NCBI GenBank assembly: GCA_049977145.1
Contig: JBMFGW010000016.1
Coordinates: 1 to 46,922 of the forward strand
Direction: 5' to 3'
DNA: 46,922 bases
Source: JAMDCX01 sp049977145
GTDB lineage: Bacteria > Planctomycetota > Phycisphaerae > WQYP01
This document shows, piece by piece, positions 25,452-34,271 of the stretch; position 1 is the stretch's first letter, and every line of letters begins with the position of its first letter. The notes under the pieces are model-generated. The model had not been told where the DNA came from, ran no database searches, and worked only from the letters and a program-made list of their open reading frames with translations. A program made the position numbers and the translations under genes.

Positions 25452-26102
25452 TTACTGCGGATGTGCCTTCTGATACGCCTGATTCATAATTCGTATCAGC
25501 GGGTCTGTAATATCAACCGCCCCATCGTGATACAGAACTGCCCGATTGGCGATTTGTAGCATCAGATCGCGAGTACTGGTTACATTGTAATCAAACTTAT
25601 GTGTTACCAGTACCAGATCAATGCCATGCATTTTGGCATATTGGGCCACCGCATCATTGACGTCCCGATAAATATCCGCCGTAAGCATACGTTGCTTAAT
25701 TTTAAGCCGATCTTGTGTGAATTGTTCAAAGACCTGCAACTTGAGGCTGGCCTTGAGTAATTTATTCGCCTGCGCCTTGTATTCCGGGGTGTTGGGTTTC
25801 AGGGCGATAACACTCTGTGGATTCAGCGGTTCTTCGAGTTTTTGAATCGCTTTTTTGCGTGTGGCCACTTCCTGCTTAAAGTTATTCAAACGACTTTGCA
25901 TGATTTGTTGATCTGCCGATTGCTCGGTGAGCTGCTGCGTGAGTACGCCTAAATCCACAACCGCAATTTTTAATTCAGGTGTCTTGGCCGTCGCCTCCGC
26001 GGACACCGGATGACCGATCAAGGCCAGCATACTCCAGCCGCCTAATGCCAAGGCCATGATAAAAATAGGGATTCCCTTTGATTTTCTGACTCTGCAATAC
26101 AT
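25452..26102 (-). CDS. OmpH/Skp family periplasmic chaperone
   Basis: This 216-residue protein has an N-terminal signal peptide (basic start, hydrophobic FIMALALGGWSMLALIG, cleavage near VSA-EA). The mature part starts with the Skp strand KIAVVDLGVLTQQL and then forms long charged helices with a coiled-coil pattern, as in the tentacles of Skp. Skp holds unfolded outer membrane proteins in the periplasm. Genes for it commonly precede lpxD. AGGAG before ATG 26102 supports the start. It is the first gene of the lipid A operon here and divergent from hemB. Confidence 0.88.
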   Translation of the reverse strand: MYCRVRKSKGIPIFIMALALGGWSMLALIGHPVSAEATAKTPELKIAVVDLGVLTQQLTEQSADQQIMQSRLNNFKQEVATRKKAIQKLEEPLNPQSVIALKPNTPEYKAQANKLLKASLKLQVFEQFTQDRLKIKQRMLTADIYRDVNDAVAQYAKMHGIDLVLVTHKFDYNVTSTRDLMLQIANRAVLYHDGAVDITDPLIRIMNQAYQKAHPQ

Positions 26103-26302
26103 TGCGATTACTCCTGGACGACAAACTCATTCGGCACCAAACCACCGAAAGTGGAACTATACCCGCAGCGTGCAATTCTATAAAGCGCTGGAGACAATCA
26201 TTAGTGGGGGCGCTCTTATTATTTTCGTATGTGAAGGCGTCTGAATCCGGTGAGCGTTTATTTGGTGTTATTGCCGAGTATTCAGATTAATGCCGATTGC
26301 TG

Positions 26303-26308
26303 TATAAT
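26303..26308 (+). promoter_or_regulatory. Consensus -10 box, hemB possibly leaderless
   Basis: A perfect TATAAT ends 7 bp before the hemB ATG. Transcription from it would start at or within 1-2 bases of the ATG, and no Shine-Dalgarno sequence lies before the ATG. No good -35 box is seen at 17 bp. Confidence 0.5.
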
Positions 26309-26315
26309 ATTGAAC

Positions 26316-27389
26316 ATGAAGGATTTTGTTAACGCCATCCGTATGCGTCGGCTCCGCCGCACTGCTTCGCTTCGGGATATGCTTGCTGAAAGTGTGCTGA
26401 CACCCGCCCATTTTGTGGCTCCGTTATTTGTGCGTCGTGGGCGGGGAATTCGGCAACCGATTACCAGCATGCCGGGGCAGTTTCAGTTGTCACCCGATAT
26501 GGCATTGGAAGAACTTGGCAATATGGCGACGGCCGGTATTAAGGCTTATCTGCTTTTTGGCGTGGTCGATGCGCCAGACAAGGATGCAATCGGCAGTCAC
26601 GCCCACGATCCTGACAATGCGGTGTGTACCACACTTCGTCTGGCACGCGATGCAAAAATTAATATGCTGGCGATTACGGACTTGTGCTATTGCGAATATA
26701 CAAGTCATGGTCATTGCGGGCCTCTCCAATCACCGTTGGTAAAGTTGCCGCGACCGAAAAAAGGAAAATCGACACTGCCGGGTGGGCTGCGCTCGGGACT
26801 TGCGACAGCCGCGGCGCGGGATGTGGATAATGATGCGACCATTGCGCAACTCGGCCTGCAGGCGGTGCTGCACGCCCAGGCCGGTGCGGATATGGTCGCG
26901 CCGTCGGGCATGATGGATCATGCGGTGGCGGCGATTCGATCTGCGTTGGATACGGCGGGTTTTCAAGACACCGCCATTCTCAGTTATGCCGTGAAATACG
27001 CCAGCGGTTTTTATGGTCCCTTTCGCGAAGCGGCTGAATCACCGCCCCAGTTTGGCGATCGCCGCGGTTATCAGATGGATTTTCGCAGAAATTCACGCGA
27101 AGCTATACGCGAGTCGCTATTGGATATTCAGGAAGGCGCGGATATGGTGATGGTAAAACCGGGGTTGGCGTATCTGGATATTCTTTCCGCGGTATCACAG
27201 GCGGTTGCTGTGCCATGCGCGGTGTATCAGGTCAGCGGTGAATACGCCATGTTCAAGGCGGCGGCGCAGGCGGGTTGGATTGATGAAAAACAATGTGTTC
27301 TGGAAATGATGCACGCTTTTCGTCGGGCGGGAGCGGCGTTTATCATCACGTATTACACAGCGGAAATTTTGCGCTGGCTGCGGGAATAG
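26316..27389 (+). CDS. hemB: Delta-aminolevulinic acid dehydratase (porphobilinogen synthase)
   Basis: This 357-residue enzyme condenses two 5-aminolevulinate molecules to porphobilinogen in heme synthesis. The zinc site Cys124, Cys126 and Cys134 is complete (LCYCEYTSHGHCG), so it is the zinc type. The two active-site lysines are Lys227 (SYAVKYASGFYGPF) and Lys281 (VMVKPGLAYLD). Residues 139-158 form an unusual basic insert after the zinc loop. ATG 26316 matches the family start and lacks an RBS, which fits a leaderless transcript. The stop codon is TAG. Confidence 0.97.
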   Translation: MKDFVNAIRMRRLRRTASLRDMLAESVLTPAHFVAPLFVRRGRGIRQPITSMPGQFQLSPDMALEELGNMATAGIKAYLLFGVVDAPDKDAIGSHAHDPDNAVCTTLRLARDAKINMLAITDLCYCEYTSHGHCGPLQSPLVKLPRPKKGKSTLPGGLRSGLATAAARDVDNDATIAQLGLQAVLHAQAGADMVAPSGMMDHAVAAIRSALDTAGFQDTAILSYAVKYASGFYGPFREAAESPPQFGDRRGYQMDFRRNSREAIRESLLDIQEGADMVMVKPGLAYLDILSAVSQAVAVPCAVYQVSGEYAMFKAAAQAGWIDEKQCVLEMMHAFRRAGAAFIITYYTAEILRWLRE

Positions 27390-27444
27390 GAAATTGCGCC
27401 GTAAGGCAACGTATCAGCCGCAAGCCAACACGGTCGCCTTGGCA

Positions 27445-28047
27445 TTACGCAATATGCAACAGGCGGCTGACATCCTCCCCGGCGCGCCATTTTTTATAGA
27501 TCATCAGTGATTGTTCAATCACCGGGAAGGCGTATTCAGCTGGTAATACATCGTCCACAACTACGCGCTTATTTTCCAAGGCTTTGTAATCTTCAAAAAA
27601 TCGCTTCAGCACGGAGAGTTTATGCGGCGGGAGCTGGTGTACATCACTGTAACTGCTGTACTCCGGATCATTGACGTGTACGGAAATGACCTTGTGATCC
27701 ACCTCATTTTGATCTTTCATGGTCATCAGACCGATGGCTCGGGCTTCCACAATGGTCAGCGGATAAACCGGCTCCGCCCCCAGTACCAAGACATCCAACG
27801 GATCACCATCATCGGCCATGGTCTGCGGAATGAAACCATAATTGGCGGGATAATAGACTGCCGAATGCAGCACCCGGTCCAGTTTCAGCAGACCGGTGGC
27901 TTTGTCCATCTCATATTTATTTGATGAGCCTAGCGGAATTTCAATAATGGCGTGGAATACGGATGGCAACATGCCAGTGCCGGGGTCGACATCATGCCAG
28001 GCGCTGGCGGTGCGGGTTTGTTTGAACGGTGCAATAATACGGCCCAT
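27445..28047 (-). CDS. ppa: Family I inorganic pyrophosphatase
   Basis: This 200-residue soluble enzyme hydrolyses PPi. It shows IIEIPLGSSNKYEMDK, YPANYGFIPQT and the metal-binding DDGDPLDVLVLGAEPV, then the catalytic HKVISVHVNDPEY segment. Length is typical for family I. AGGAG precedes ATG 28047. Its activity competes for PPi with the PPi-type phosphofructokinase at 31742-32977. Confidence 0.96.
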   Translation of the reverse strand: MGRIIAPFKQTRTASAWHDVDPGTGMLPSVFHAIIEIPLGSSNKYEMDKATGLLKLDRVLHSAVYYPANYGFIPQTMADDGDPLDVLVLGAEPVYPLTIVEARAIGLMTMKDQNEVDHKVISVHVNDPEYSSYSDVHQLPPHKLSVLKRFFEDYKALENKRVVVDDVLPAEYAFPVIEQSLMIYKKWRAGEDVSRLLHIA

Positions 28048-28158
28048 CTTATTTTCTCCTCATCGTGAATAAGGCCAGAGTCTATCCACATTTGTGGTAT
28101 TATGCCACACTGGCACATTCGCAGCGACAACGGGCATGACTATTGCGCCAGCATCCGT

Positions 28159-28238
28159 TTAGAATAGTCCGTCCGGGTAATCGCCGCCTTGCCGATGGCG
28201 TCATGTTTTCAGCCCATTACCTGGACAGGCTCTTAGAA
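28159..28238. mobile_element. Tiny MITE-like element flanked by TTAGAA
   Basis: A 68-bp core (28165-28232) has imperfect 17-bp inverted ends, TAGTCCGTCCGGGTAAT and, inverted, GAGCCTGTCCAGGTAAT (13 of 17). TTAGAA lies directly on both sides (28159-28164 and 28233-28238) and looks like a 6-bp target duplication. The right copy contains the stop codon of the GT4 gene. The ends match those of the 17831-18160 element. Confidence 0.65.
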
Positions 28239-29354
28239 AACTACCGCACCCGCGAGAGCCTGGTCCAGCACCTGCTGATATTTCTCCACCATCTGCTGTG
28301 CACGATAGCGATCAGCCACCAGCTTTTGTGCCTGGACGCGAATGTTTCCAGCCAGAGCTTTATCTTGCAGCAGCGTGACGATGGCCTCGGCCATGGATCC
28401 CGGAGATTCCGGAGCCACCAGCAACGCGGTCTGTCGATCGGTGACGATTTCCTGTATCGCCGCACTGCGACATACCACGACCGGCGTGCCACAAGCCATG
28501 GCCTCAATGATATTCATACCAAAGCCTTCGACCGTGGATGGCATGCACAATACTTCCAAGGTTTTGTACCAGCGTTCCGGCTCGGCGGTGGGGCCGGGAA
28601 AAACCAGATGCGAGGCAACGCCCAGCTTGGCCGCCAATGCCCGCAACGGTTTTTCCTCCGGTCCATAACCGATCAAGGCCAGATAGAGCCGACTCCATCG
28701 GTGATAATCTTGTGTCAGTAAGCGGGCAAATTCCGAAACCAGCCAGTCCAGCCGCTTTACCGAATCAAAACGGCCAATGTAACCTATCACCTTCGCATGG
28801 GCTGGCCAAGGCCGCTGTGCGGGCGGTATCGCTTCCGCGGCGGCGAATTTTTCGTAATCCAGCCCGCAGGGAATCACATACCCGCGGTTGAACCTTCCAA
28901 ATTGGGCTACCCGTTGCAATACGGCGCGCGATGGCGTTATGACGCCTTCGCATTGCCCGGAGATCAGCCCCTGCAGCCGCCAGAGCCAGCGGGGTTCACA
29001 TTGTAATGTATGAATGGACTGAAAATACAGGCGTGGCCCCACCATTGGCGCTGCCAACGCCGCCAATGCATTGGCATGAACCAGCGTGCTGACGACCACC
29101 GGCGGGTCAAGTTTCCGCAGCGTTTTAACCCAGCGGCGCACCGCGTTTATGTCGAGTAGGTTTTGTGCATTCAGACCGATAACTTCGCCTCCCTCATGAC
29201 GAATCCAGTGCCCCACGATACCCGGCGGCTTAATACTGACAACGGTTGGTTCCCACCGCCTCAATTCCTTGAGTCCGCGGACAATGCGCCGCATAATCAA
29301 CGGCATTCCCCCCAGATCCAGGTCGGTAATTAAGAACACAACGCGGTGCGCCAT
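28233..29354 (-). CDS. GT4 family glycosyltransferase
   Basis: This 373-residue GT-B enzyme has the N-terminal LITDLDLGGMPLIMRRIVRGL loop, the C-terminal donor domain start VIGYIGRFDSVKRLDWLV and the retaining motif E-x7-E in MPSTVEGFGMNIIEAMACGTPVV. It fits cell-surface or lipid-linked glycan assembly. Donor and acceptor are unknown. The 3' end abuts a MITE-like element, which reproduces its last bases. Confidence 0.9.
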   Translation of the reverse strand: MAHRVVFLITDLDLGGMPLIMRRIVRGLKELRRWEPTVVSIKPPGIVGHWIRHEGGEVIGLNAQNLLDINAVRRWVKTLRKLDPPVVVSTLVHANALAALAAPMVGPRLYFQSIHTLQCEPRWLWRLQGLISGQCEGVITPSRAVLQRVAQFGRFNRGYVIPCGLDYEKFAAAEAIPPAQRPWPAHAKVIGYIGRFDSVKRLDWLVSEFARLLTQDYHRWSRLYLALIGYGPEEKPLRALAAKLGVASHLVFPGPTAEPERWYKTLEVLCMPSTVEGFGMNIIEAMACGTPVVVCRSAAIQEIVTDRQTALLVAPESPGSMAEAIVTLLQDKALAGNIRVQAQKLVADRYRAQQMVEKYQQVLDQALAGAVVF

Positions 29355-29499
29355 ATATCTCCATCATTTTGAGATTACCGACTGTCAATGGGGTAATTCT
29401 TAATGTTGAGTGTCAAATTTTCCGCCGTAATTTGAAATCTCGAATCACGCGAAGGATTCCTTTTCCGCCACAATTAAAAATTTAAAAGTTTAAGGAATT

Positions 29500-30228
29500 T
29501 TACCACTGCGCTTCATCAAACGGACTAACCGGGGTGTTTATTCGGGCCCGCGGCAGATGCTTGATCGCATCAGATCCCAGCTTGATTAATTCTTCATGAT
29601 CGATCCGGATGTTGAGCCGCCAGCCGGGCACGGTTAGCACGTCCGTACCCGTTAGTTTTACCAAGCCGGCATCATCGGAATATTTAACCCCCAGATCCGT
29701 ACGCCTGCCGTAAGCTTGTGCCAGCACGGAACGGCTGAATATTTGCGGAGATTGTATCAGTTGCATCCCTGAATTGGAAATCCACGATTCCAGCGTGTCA
29801 TTTTTGGTCCGCACCAAGGCTCCGCCGACGGGAACTACCGGGACCGCCGCCCCGGTTTTTCCAACCGCCTCTTCCAGCGCGTCAAGCACGGTGTACGGTA
29901 CCGCCGGGCAACAAGCATCATGCACGATAATCGTATCAATTTCAGGCTTGAGTTTTTCGCAACCACGCTGGGTTGCGCCAAACCAATCCGGTCCACCCAC
30001 CGCCACGCCTACCCCTTGAAAGGCCAAATGGGCACCATATTTCTGCTGCACACGCTCCAGATCGTCTGGCAGCACGCATAATATCCGCTGCTGCGCCTGA
30101 TCGCGATTAGCATATAACTCAATGGTTCGCATAAAAATCTCACGGCCATCAATTTTAGAAAAAGGCTGGCCAGAATCTTTGGCGGCCCAAGCCGGAGCCG
30201 CCAGTACAAACAAAACCCCGATGCGCAT
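29500..30228 (-). CDS. IspD-like cytidylyltransferase, degenerate nucleotide loop
   Basis: This 242-residue protein follows IspD (MEP cytidylyltransferase, isoprenoid synthesis) over most of its length: IIVHDACCPAVP (VHDAARP), MQLIQSPQIF (QTPQ-x-F) and YSDDAGLVKLTG followed by NIRIDHEEL. The N-terminal nucleotide loop, normally AAG-x-G-x-RMG, reads AAPAWAAKDSG, so the glycines and the catalytic Arg are gone. A Lys remains in SKIDGREIF. AGGAGG before ATG 30228 is a strong RBS. It may be a working divergent form of this lineage or a non-catalytic paralog. Confidence 0.75.
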   Translation of the reverse strand: MRIGVLFVLAAPAWAAKDSGQPFSKIDGREIFMRTIELYANRDQAQQRILCVLPDDLERVQQKYGAHLAFQGVGVAVGGPDWFGATQRGCEKLKPEIDTIIVHDACCPAVPYTVLDALEEAVGKTGAAVPVVPVGGALVRTKNDTLESWISNSGMQLIQSPQIFSRSVLAQAYGRRTDLGVKYSDDAGLVKLTGTDVLTVPGWRLNIRIDHEELIKLGSDAIKHLPRARINTPVSPFDEAQW

Positions 30229-30315
30229 GACGAACCTCCTGCACGCTTAACATCACCGCAAGAATATTATGGCCAGTGGGCGGATATTGCCAGCGGGTTT
30301 CAAGTACGCGTGGTA

Positions 30316-30951
30316 TCAGACCGTATGCGGGGCGGGACTATTTTCCTTTTCGTGGTGGGAGAAACATCCACCGTTGGGACCCACGGCCATCACTGGACAA
30401 TCACTTTCACGCACGACGGTTTCCACCGTTGACCCGAGAAAGAATTTTCCCGTGGTGGTTCGGCCATGGCTGCCAATCACGATCAAATCCGCGTGCCATA
30501 AACGCGCGACCGCAAGAATTTCACCCGCCGGGTTTCCGCAGCGCACAAAATGATCGACCTGGCCAAGGTGGGATTTCTCCACAACGGAGCGGCACAGCGC
30601 TTCCCCTTCGCGTTTCAATTTGTCCAAGGTGCCTGACGACAAATGTTCGGTACTGGAAATGGACACCGGCGAGACATCCACAACATGCACCACGGCCACT
30701 TCCGCGGCTAATTCCTCGGACAGGCTTAGCGCGCTTTCCACCGCCCGCGCCGCCGGCGGGCTGAAATCAACGGCCACCAGAATTCGCCGCACCCGACACG
30801 TTCGCCCCGCCGATTGCGCTTTCGCCATGGCTTGCGTCAGTGACGGCATTAATTTATCAGCTTGTTCCCGTGATATACCGGCATCCAATAACGCTTTGTG
30901 GGCATCGGACAGGAATAGCTTTACATTCATTGCCGACGAACTTCCGGACAT
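30316..30951 (-). CDS. Universal stress protein
   Basis: This 211-residue protein has a helical N-terminal extension (residues 1-50) and one UspA domain: RRILVAVDFSPPAARAVESAL and the ATP-binding VIGSHGRTTTGKFFLGSTVETVV (G-x2-G-x9-GS-T). It probably binds ATP. GGAG lies 7 nt before ATG 30951. A His-rich tail follows the domain. The gene is 87 bp upstream of ispD on the same strand. Confidence 0.9.
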   Translation of the reverse strand: MSGSSSAMNVKLFLSDAHKALLDAGISREQADKLMPSLTQAMAKAQSAGRTCRVRRILVAVDFSPPAARAVESALSLSEELAAEVAVVHVVDVSPVSISSTEHLSSGTLDKLKREGEALCRSVVEKSHLGQVDHFVRCGNPAGEILAVARLWHADLIVIGSHGRTTTGKFFLGSTVETVVRESDCPVMAVGPNGGCFSHHEKENSPAPHTV

Positions 30952-31309
30952 TGCAATTCTCCAACGGAGCCTGAGATTAAGACTCCACACCAATGATAAA
31001 GTATCACCGGAGGGCAATTCAAAAACCATCAGGGAACACTGGTGTTATGCCATCAGAGGAATCTGTATTTGCAGTTAGGGTTTTGACCTATCCAAAAGTC
31101 TCTGCGGGTAAACGCCGCCTTGCGACGGCATGGTTTTTGGCGCTCATCAAACAGGTGACGACAATGCCGGCCCCTGCAAGATGGTACGCCCGGGAGCCGG
31201 AATTTGGCCTATGGCCTTCTGCACTTTAAGGAAGCGCCGCGCTGCTATAGGAAATATAGCGTTCCGTTTCCCACGCATCGGGATCCCGGCCTATCCGACA
31301 TTGGGGAAG
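30952..31309. other. Non-coding gap with a partial MITE-like copy
   Basis: I see no gene here. Bases 31096-31129 (AAGTCTCTGCGGGTAAACGC and the following GCCTTGC) resemble the left half of the element at 28165: CGGGTAA-x-CGCCGCCTTGC is shared with one difference. No matching right end is evident, so it would be a decayed half copy. Confidence 0.45.
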
Positions 31310-31693
31310 TTATTCCGCCCCGGTTCCCTGCCTCAAAATTTCCCGCGGCAGTAATCGCGGGCTGATAATTCGAATCACTTTTTGCGGTGTAAACGCCCCG
31401 CGCAGCAGCGTGACCGCACCGGGGCGAACACCAAATACCACCGCCAGTTCGGCCAATAACTCGTCCGTGGCCCGGCCATTTTCCGGCGGCGATGCCACTG
31501 TGACGCGCCAAACCGTACCGACAACACCGCCAATCTTAAATTTTCCACCACGCGGATGGACCTTAACGGAAAGAATAATGTCCGCACCCTCCCAGCGACC
31601 ACAGGCGGCCAGCGGTGGATGATTCACAGCGGATGAATCAGGGGTTTTTGATAAGGCCTTGGTCGCCAGAATTGTCGGCTTGCACACTTTCAT
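31310..31693 (-). CDS. DUF167 (YggU family) protein
   Basis: This 127-residue protein has an N-terminal extension of about 35 residues, then the DUF167 core: VKVHPRGGKFKIGGV, VASPPENGRATDELLAELAVVFGV and VTLLRGAFTPQKVIRI. The function of the family is not established. CGGAGAAG before ATG 31693 serves as RBS. It is divergent from the phosphofructokinase gene. Confidence 0.87.
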   Translation of the reverse strand: MKVCKPTILATKALSKTPDSSAVNHPPLAACGRWEGADIILSVKVHPRGGKFKIGGVVGTVWRVTVASPPENGRATDELLAELAVVFGVRPGAVTLLRGAFTPQKVIRIISPRLLPREILRQGTGAE

Positions 31694-31741
31694 CTATACT
31701 TCTCCGTGTTGATAGTTGGTTGTTGCATAAGGAAAGTAACC

Positions 31742-32977
31742 ATGCCTGACAAAAAAAGCAATGCTGTCATCGGACAATCCGGCGGCCCCACCGCAGTCAT
31801 TAACCAGTCTCTGGTGGGGGTTATTGAAGAACTTCAGCACCATGCGGAAATTGATCGCATCCTGGGTTCCAAATACGGTGTCCGCGGCATCATCAATAAT
31901 GATTTTATTGAACTTAATGGGATAACGGCGGAAATGCTGGAACGCGTGGCGCAGACCCCCTCAAGCGCCTTGGGATCCACCCGTGATAAACCAGACGCGG
32001 CGTATTGCCTTAAACTGCTCGATTCCTTTAAGAAAAATCATGTGGGTTATTTCTTTTACATTGGCGGCAATGATTCCGCCGACACCGCCCGTATCGTCAG
32101 CGAAATGGCGGTAAAAGAGGGTTATCCACTGCATGTGTATCATGTGCCCAAAACCATTGATAACGATTTGCGCACGACCGACCACTGTCCGGGTTTCGGT
32201 TCGGCGGCGCGTTTTGTGGCCTTGGCGGTCATGGGTGATGACTTGGATAACCGTTCCTTAAAGGGTGTTAAAATTGATATTATCATGGGACGTGATGCCG
32301 GTTGGCTTACCGCGTCCACCGCCTTGGCCCGGCAGGACGAAAATGATGGTCCGCATCTGATTTATGTTCCCGAAGTAAATTTTTCCGATGCGCAATTTCT
32401 GTCGGATGTTGATCGTATTTATACCCGTCTGGGGCGGTGTGTGATTGCAGCCAGTGAAGGTATCCGCTACAAAGTCGGGGACAAAAGCAGCTTGGTAACC
32501 GAAAAAGCCATGCGGGGTGGCGAAGTCGATGCGCATGGCAACAAACAGCTTTCCGGCACCGGGGCCTTGGGAGATTATCTCTCTGAAATGGTGAAGTCCC
32601 AACTCGGTATGCCGTTGCAACAAAAAACCGGCGGCAAACTCCGCGTCCGCGCTGATACGTTTGGTTACCTCCAACGCAGCTTCCCCGGGATTGTCAGCTC
32701 CAGCGACGCTTATGAAGCTCGCCAGTGCGGCTGCATGGCCGTGCGATACGCCATCACCGCCCCGGAGGGTTTGTCCAGCGGATCGGTGGCAATTCGGAGA
32801 GTCAGCGACGATCCCTACAAGGTCGATTTTTTCCCCACCGCTTTAAGCAACGTCGCCCGGTTGACTAAACCGCTGGATACCAGTTATGTCATCAGGGGCT
32901 GTGATATTAGCAAGGACTTGGTTCGCTACGCTCGGCCCCTGGTTGGGCCGCTGCCGATACCCGGACGGCTGTTTTAA
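31742..32977 (+). CDS. PPi-dependent 6-phosphofructokinase
   Basis: This 411-residue PfkA-family enzyme phosphorylates fructose 6-phosphate. The start is VIGQSGGPTAVINQSL. Two residues mark PPi rather than ATP as donor: Asp in GGNDS (residues 108-112, ATP enzymes have GGDGS) and Lys in PKTIDND (136-142, ATP enzymes have PGTIDND). Catalytic MGRDAGWLTA follows. This makes glycolysis reversible at this step and uses PPi. RBS AAGGAAAG precedes ATG 31742. The stop overlaps that of the convergent AlgH gene. Confidence 0.93.
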   Translation: MPDKKSNAVIGQSGGPTAVINQSLVGVIEELQHHAEIDRILGSKYGVRGIINNDFIELNGITAEMLERVAQTPSSALGSTRDKPDAAYCLKLLDSFKKNHVGYFFYIGGNDSADTARIVSEMAVKEGYPLHVYHVPKTIDNDLRTTDHCPGFGSAARFVALAVMGDDLDNRSLKGVKIDIIMGRDAGWLTASTALARQDENDGPHLIYVPEVNFSDAQFLSDVDRIYTRLGRCVIAASEGIRYKVGDKSSLVTEKAMRGGEVDAHGNKQLSGTGALGDYLSEMVKSQLGMPLQQKTGGKLRVRADTFGYLQRSFPGIVSSSDAYEARQCGCMAVRYAITAPEGLSSGSVAIRRVSDDPYKVDFFPTALSNVARLTKPLDTSYVIRGCDISKDLVRYARPLVGPLPIPGRLF

Positions 32978-33528
32978 TTCAGCGCAGGATCGGGGGGAAT
33001 TATGCCGGGCTTCAAATGTTGCGCGGACGCTGGCAGTGAAACGGTGCGGGCCAAGTTCAGCCATTGATCGCCTGGGGAATGGAATACTTCCTTTGGTGAC
33101 GCTTCCGCCACGAGCCATGCGGCCTCGCTGATCTCTCTTTCAAGTTGGCCTGCGGACCAACCGGCATTGCCCACAAGATATTTGATGGCGTTCATCTTCT
33201 GCCGCACCAGACTTTGGATGGTATCGCCATTCATGGTCAGGTAAATTCCGGGACATACCATCGCATCCGCTTCGTTGGGGAGGGTGTGCAACACCATCAC
33301 GGGACCGGGGCATGGACCGCCCTGATACAATGGATCATCACATGCACATGAATCTTTGCTGATTTGCTGCCAGGCCTCACGCACGGTAGTCCGCAGCGGA
33401 CGATTGACCACCACGCCCAACGCCCCATCTTCATCATGGCGGCACAGCAGAATTACCGCATGAAAAAAATTCGGATCATGCAGCGAAGGCATGGCAATAA
33501 GTAAACGACCTTGCAGCGACGCGTTCAT
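32974..33528 (-). CDS. AlgH/YqgE family protein (DUF179)
   Basis: This 184-residue cytoplasmic protein shows the DUF179 pattern: LQGRLLIAMPSLHDPNFFHAVILLC-RHDEDGALGVVVNRP, then PLYQGGPCPGPVMVLHT and YLVGNAGWSAGQLEREI. The biochemical role of the family is unknown. ATG 33528 follows GGGAG. Bases 32974-32977 (TTAA) supply the stop codons of both this gene and the convergent phosphofructokinase. Confidence 0.93.
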   Translation of the reverse strand: MNASLQGRLLIAMPSLHDPNFFHAVILLCRHDEDGALGVVVNRPLRTTVREAWQQISKDSCACDDPLYQGGPCPGPVMVLHTLPNEADAMVCPGIYLTMNGDTIQSLVRQKMNAIKYLVGNAGWSAGQLEREISEAAWLVAEASPKEVFHSPGDQWLNLARTVSLPASAQHLKPGIIPPDPALN

Positions 33529-33614
33529 TCTTATACGCTCCCGCCGATTGCTCGGCGAAAAATGCGCTGACACTATCGCGCCATGACGTGTCATTTCGAC
33601 ACCTCATCCGCTGA

Positions 33615-34271
33615 TCAGCGCATCACCCACTGTTTCCCCTGAAACTGCGGCTGCGGCAACATCCGCACCGATTGTCCGGGAATCCAGAATTTCAGCAGCA
33701 GCGTTTTATGCAACACTACCGTTTTATGCGTCAGTGGATTTTCCTGTAACGCCGTATCGGCCGAGAGCCCGGAGACAAAAATTTTGAATTGCCGCGTCTG
33801 AAATGGAACCCGGGTAAAAACCGCCACACCGTCTTTGGCGTTGTCCGCACCCTGCAATAACTTGCCGGCGATCAGACCGGGGCTGATAATGAATGGATCG
33901 CCGGTCACGGTACGAATTTTAACCAGCACGCGGGGCGAAAGACCAGTCACCGGACGCAGCACCTTGCCAGTATCCGTTACGAGCACAAAAGAAGGGATGA
34001 AGAATATATCCCGATGCGTGTTGTTAATCACGGTGTACCGCATAAACCAATACTTTCGCAGGTTGCGATGAATCCCGTGTCCCACCGCCACATAAATGCG
34101 CTGCGGCTTGTGCCAGACAAAAGTCAACTGCCACCCATGATGCAACATGTTCGGGGTGGGGTAAGGCTTTTTAACCGCCGCCCGCACCGTTATTCCCGTG
34201 GCCGTGAATAGCAAGACACCAAACACAGCCATGCTCCAACACACGGACTGTACAATTTTATTTTTAGCCAT
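33615..34271 (-). CDS. Secreted protein of unknown function
   Basis: This 218-residue protein has a clear signal peptide (MAKNKIVQSVCWSMAVFGVL, then TATGITVRA-AV). The mature part is beta-rich, with MRYTVINNTHRDIFFIPSFVLVTDTGKVL, which resembles an Ig-like or DUF-type periplasmic domain with many aromatic residues. I do not recognise the family. A perfect AGGAGG precedes ATG 34271. It is upstream of and on the same strand as algH. Confidence 0.72.
   Translation of the reverse strand: MAKNKIVQSVCWSMAVFGVLLFTATGITVRAAVKKPYPTPNMLHHGWQLTFVWHKPQRIYVAVGHGIHRNLRKYWFMRYTVINNTHRDIFFIPSFVLVTDTGKVLRPVTGLSPRVLVKIRTVTGDPFIISPGLIAGKLLQGADNAKDGVAVFTRVPFQTRQFKIFVSGLSADTALQENPLTHKTVVLHKTLLLKFWIPGQSVRMLPQPQFQGKQWVMR

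Noticed and set aside
28233..28238. TTAGAA as part of a terminator instead of a target duplication
   Set aside because: No T-run or stable short hairpin fits; the inverted ends and their match to the larger element favour insertion.
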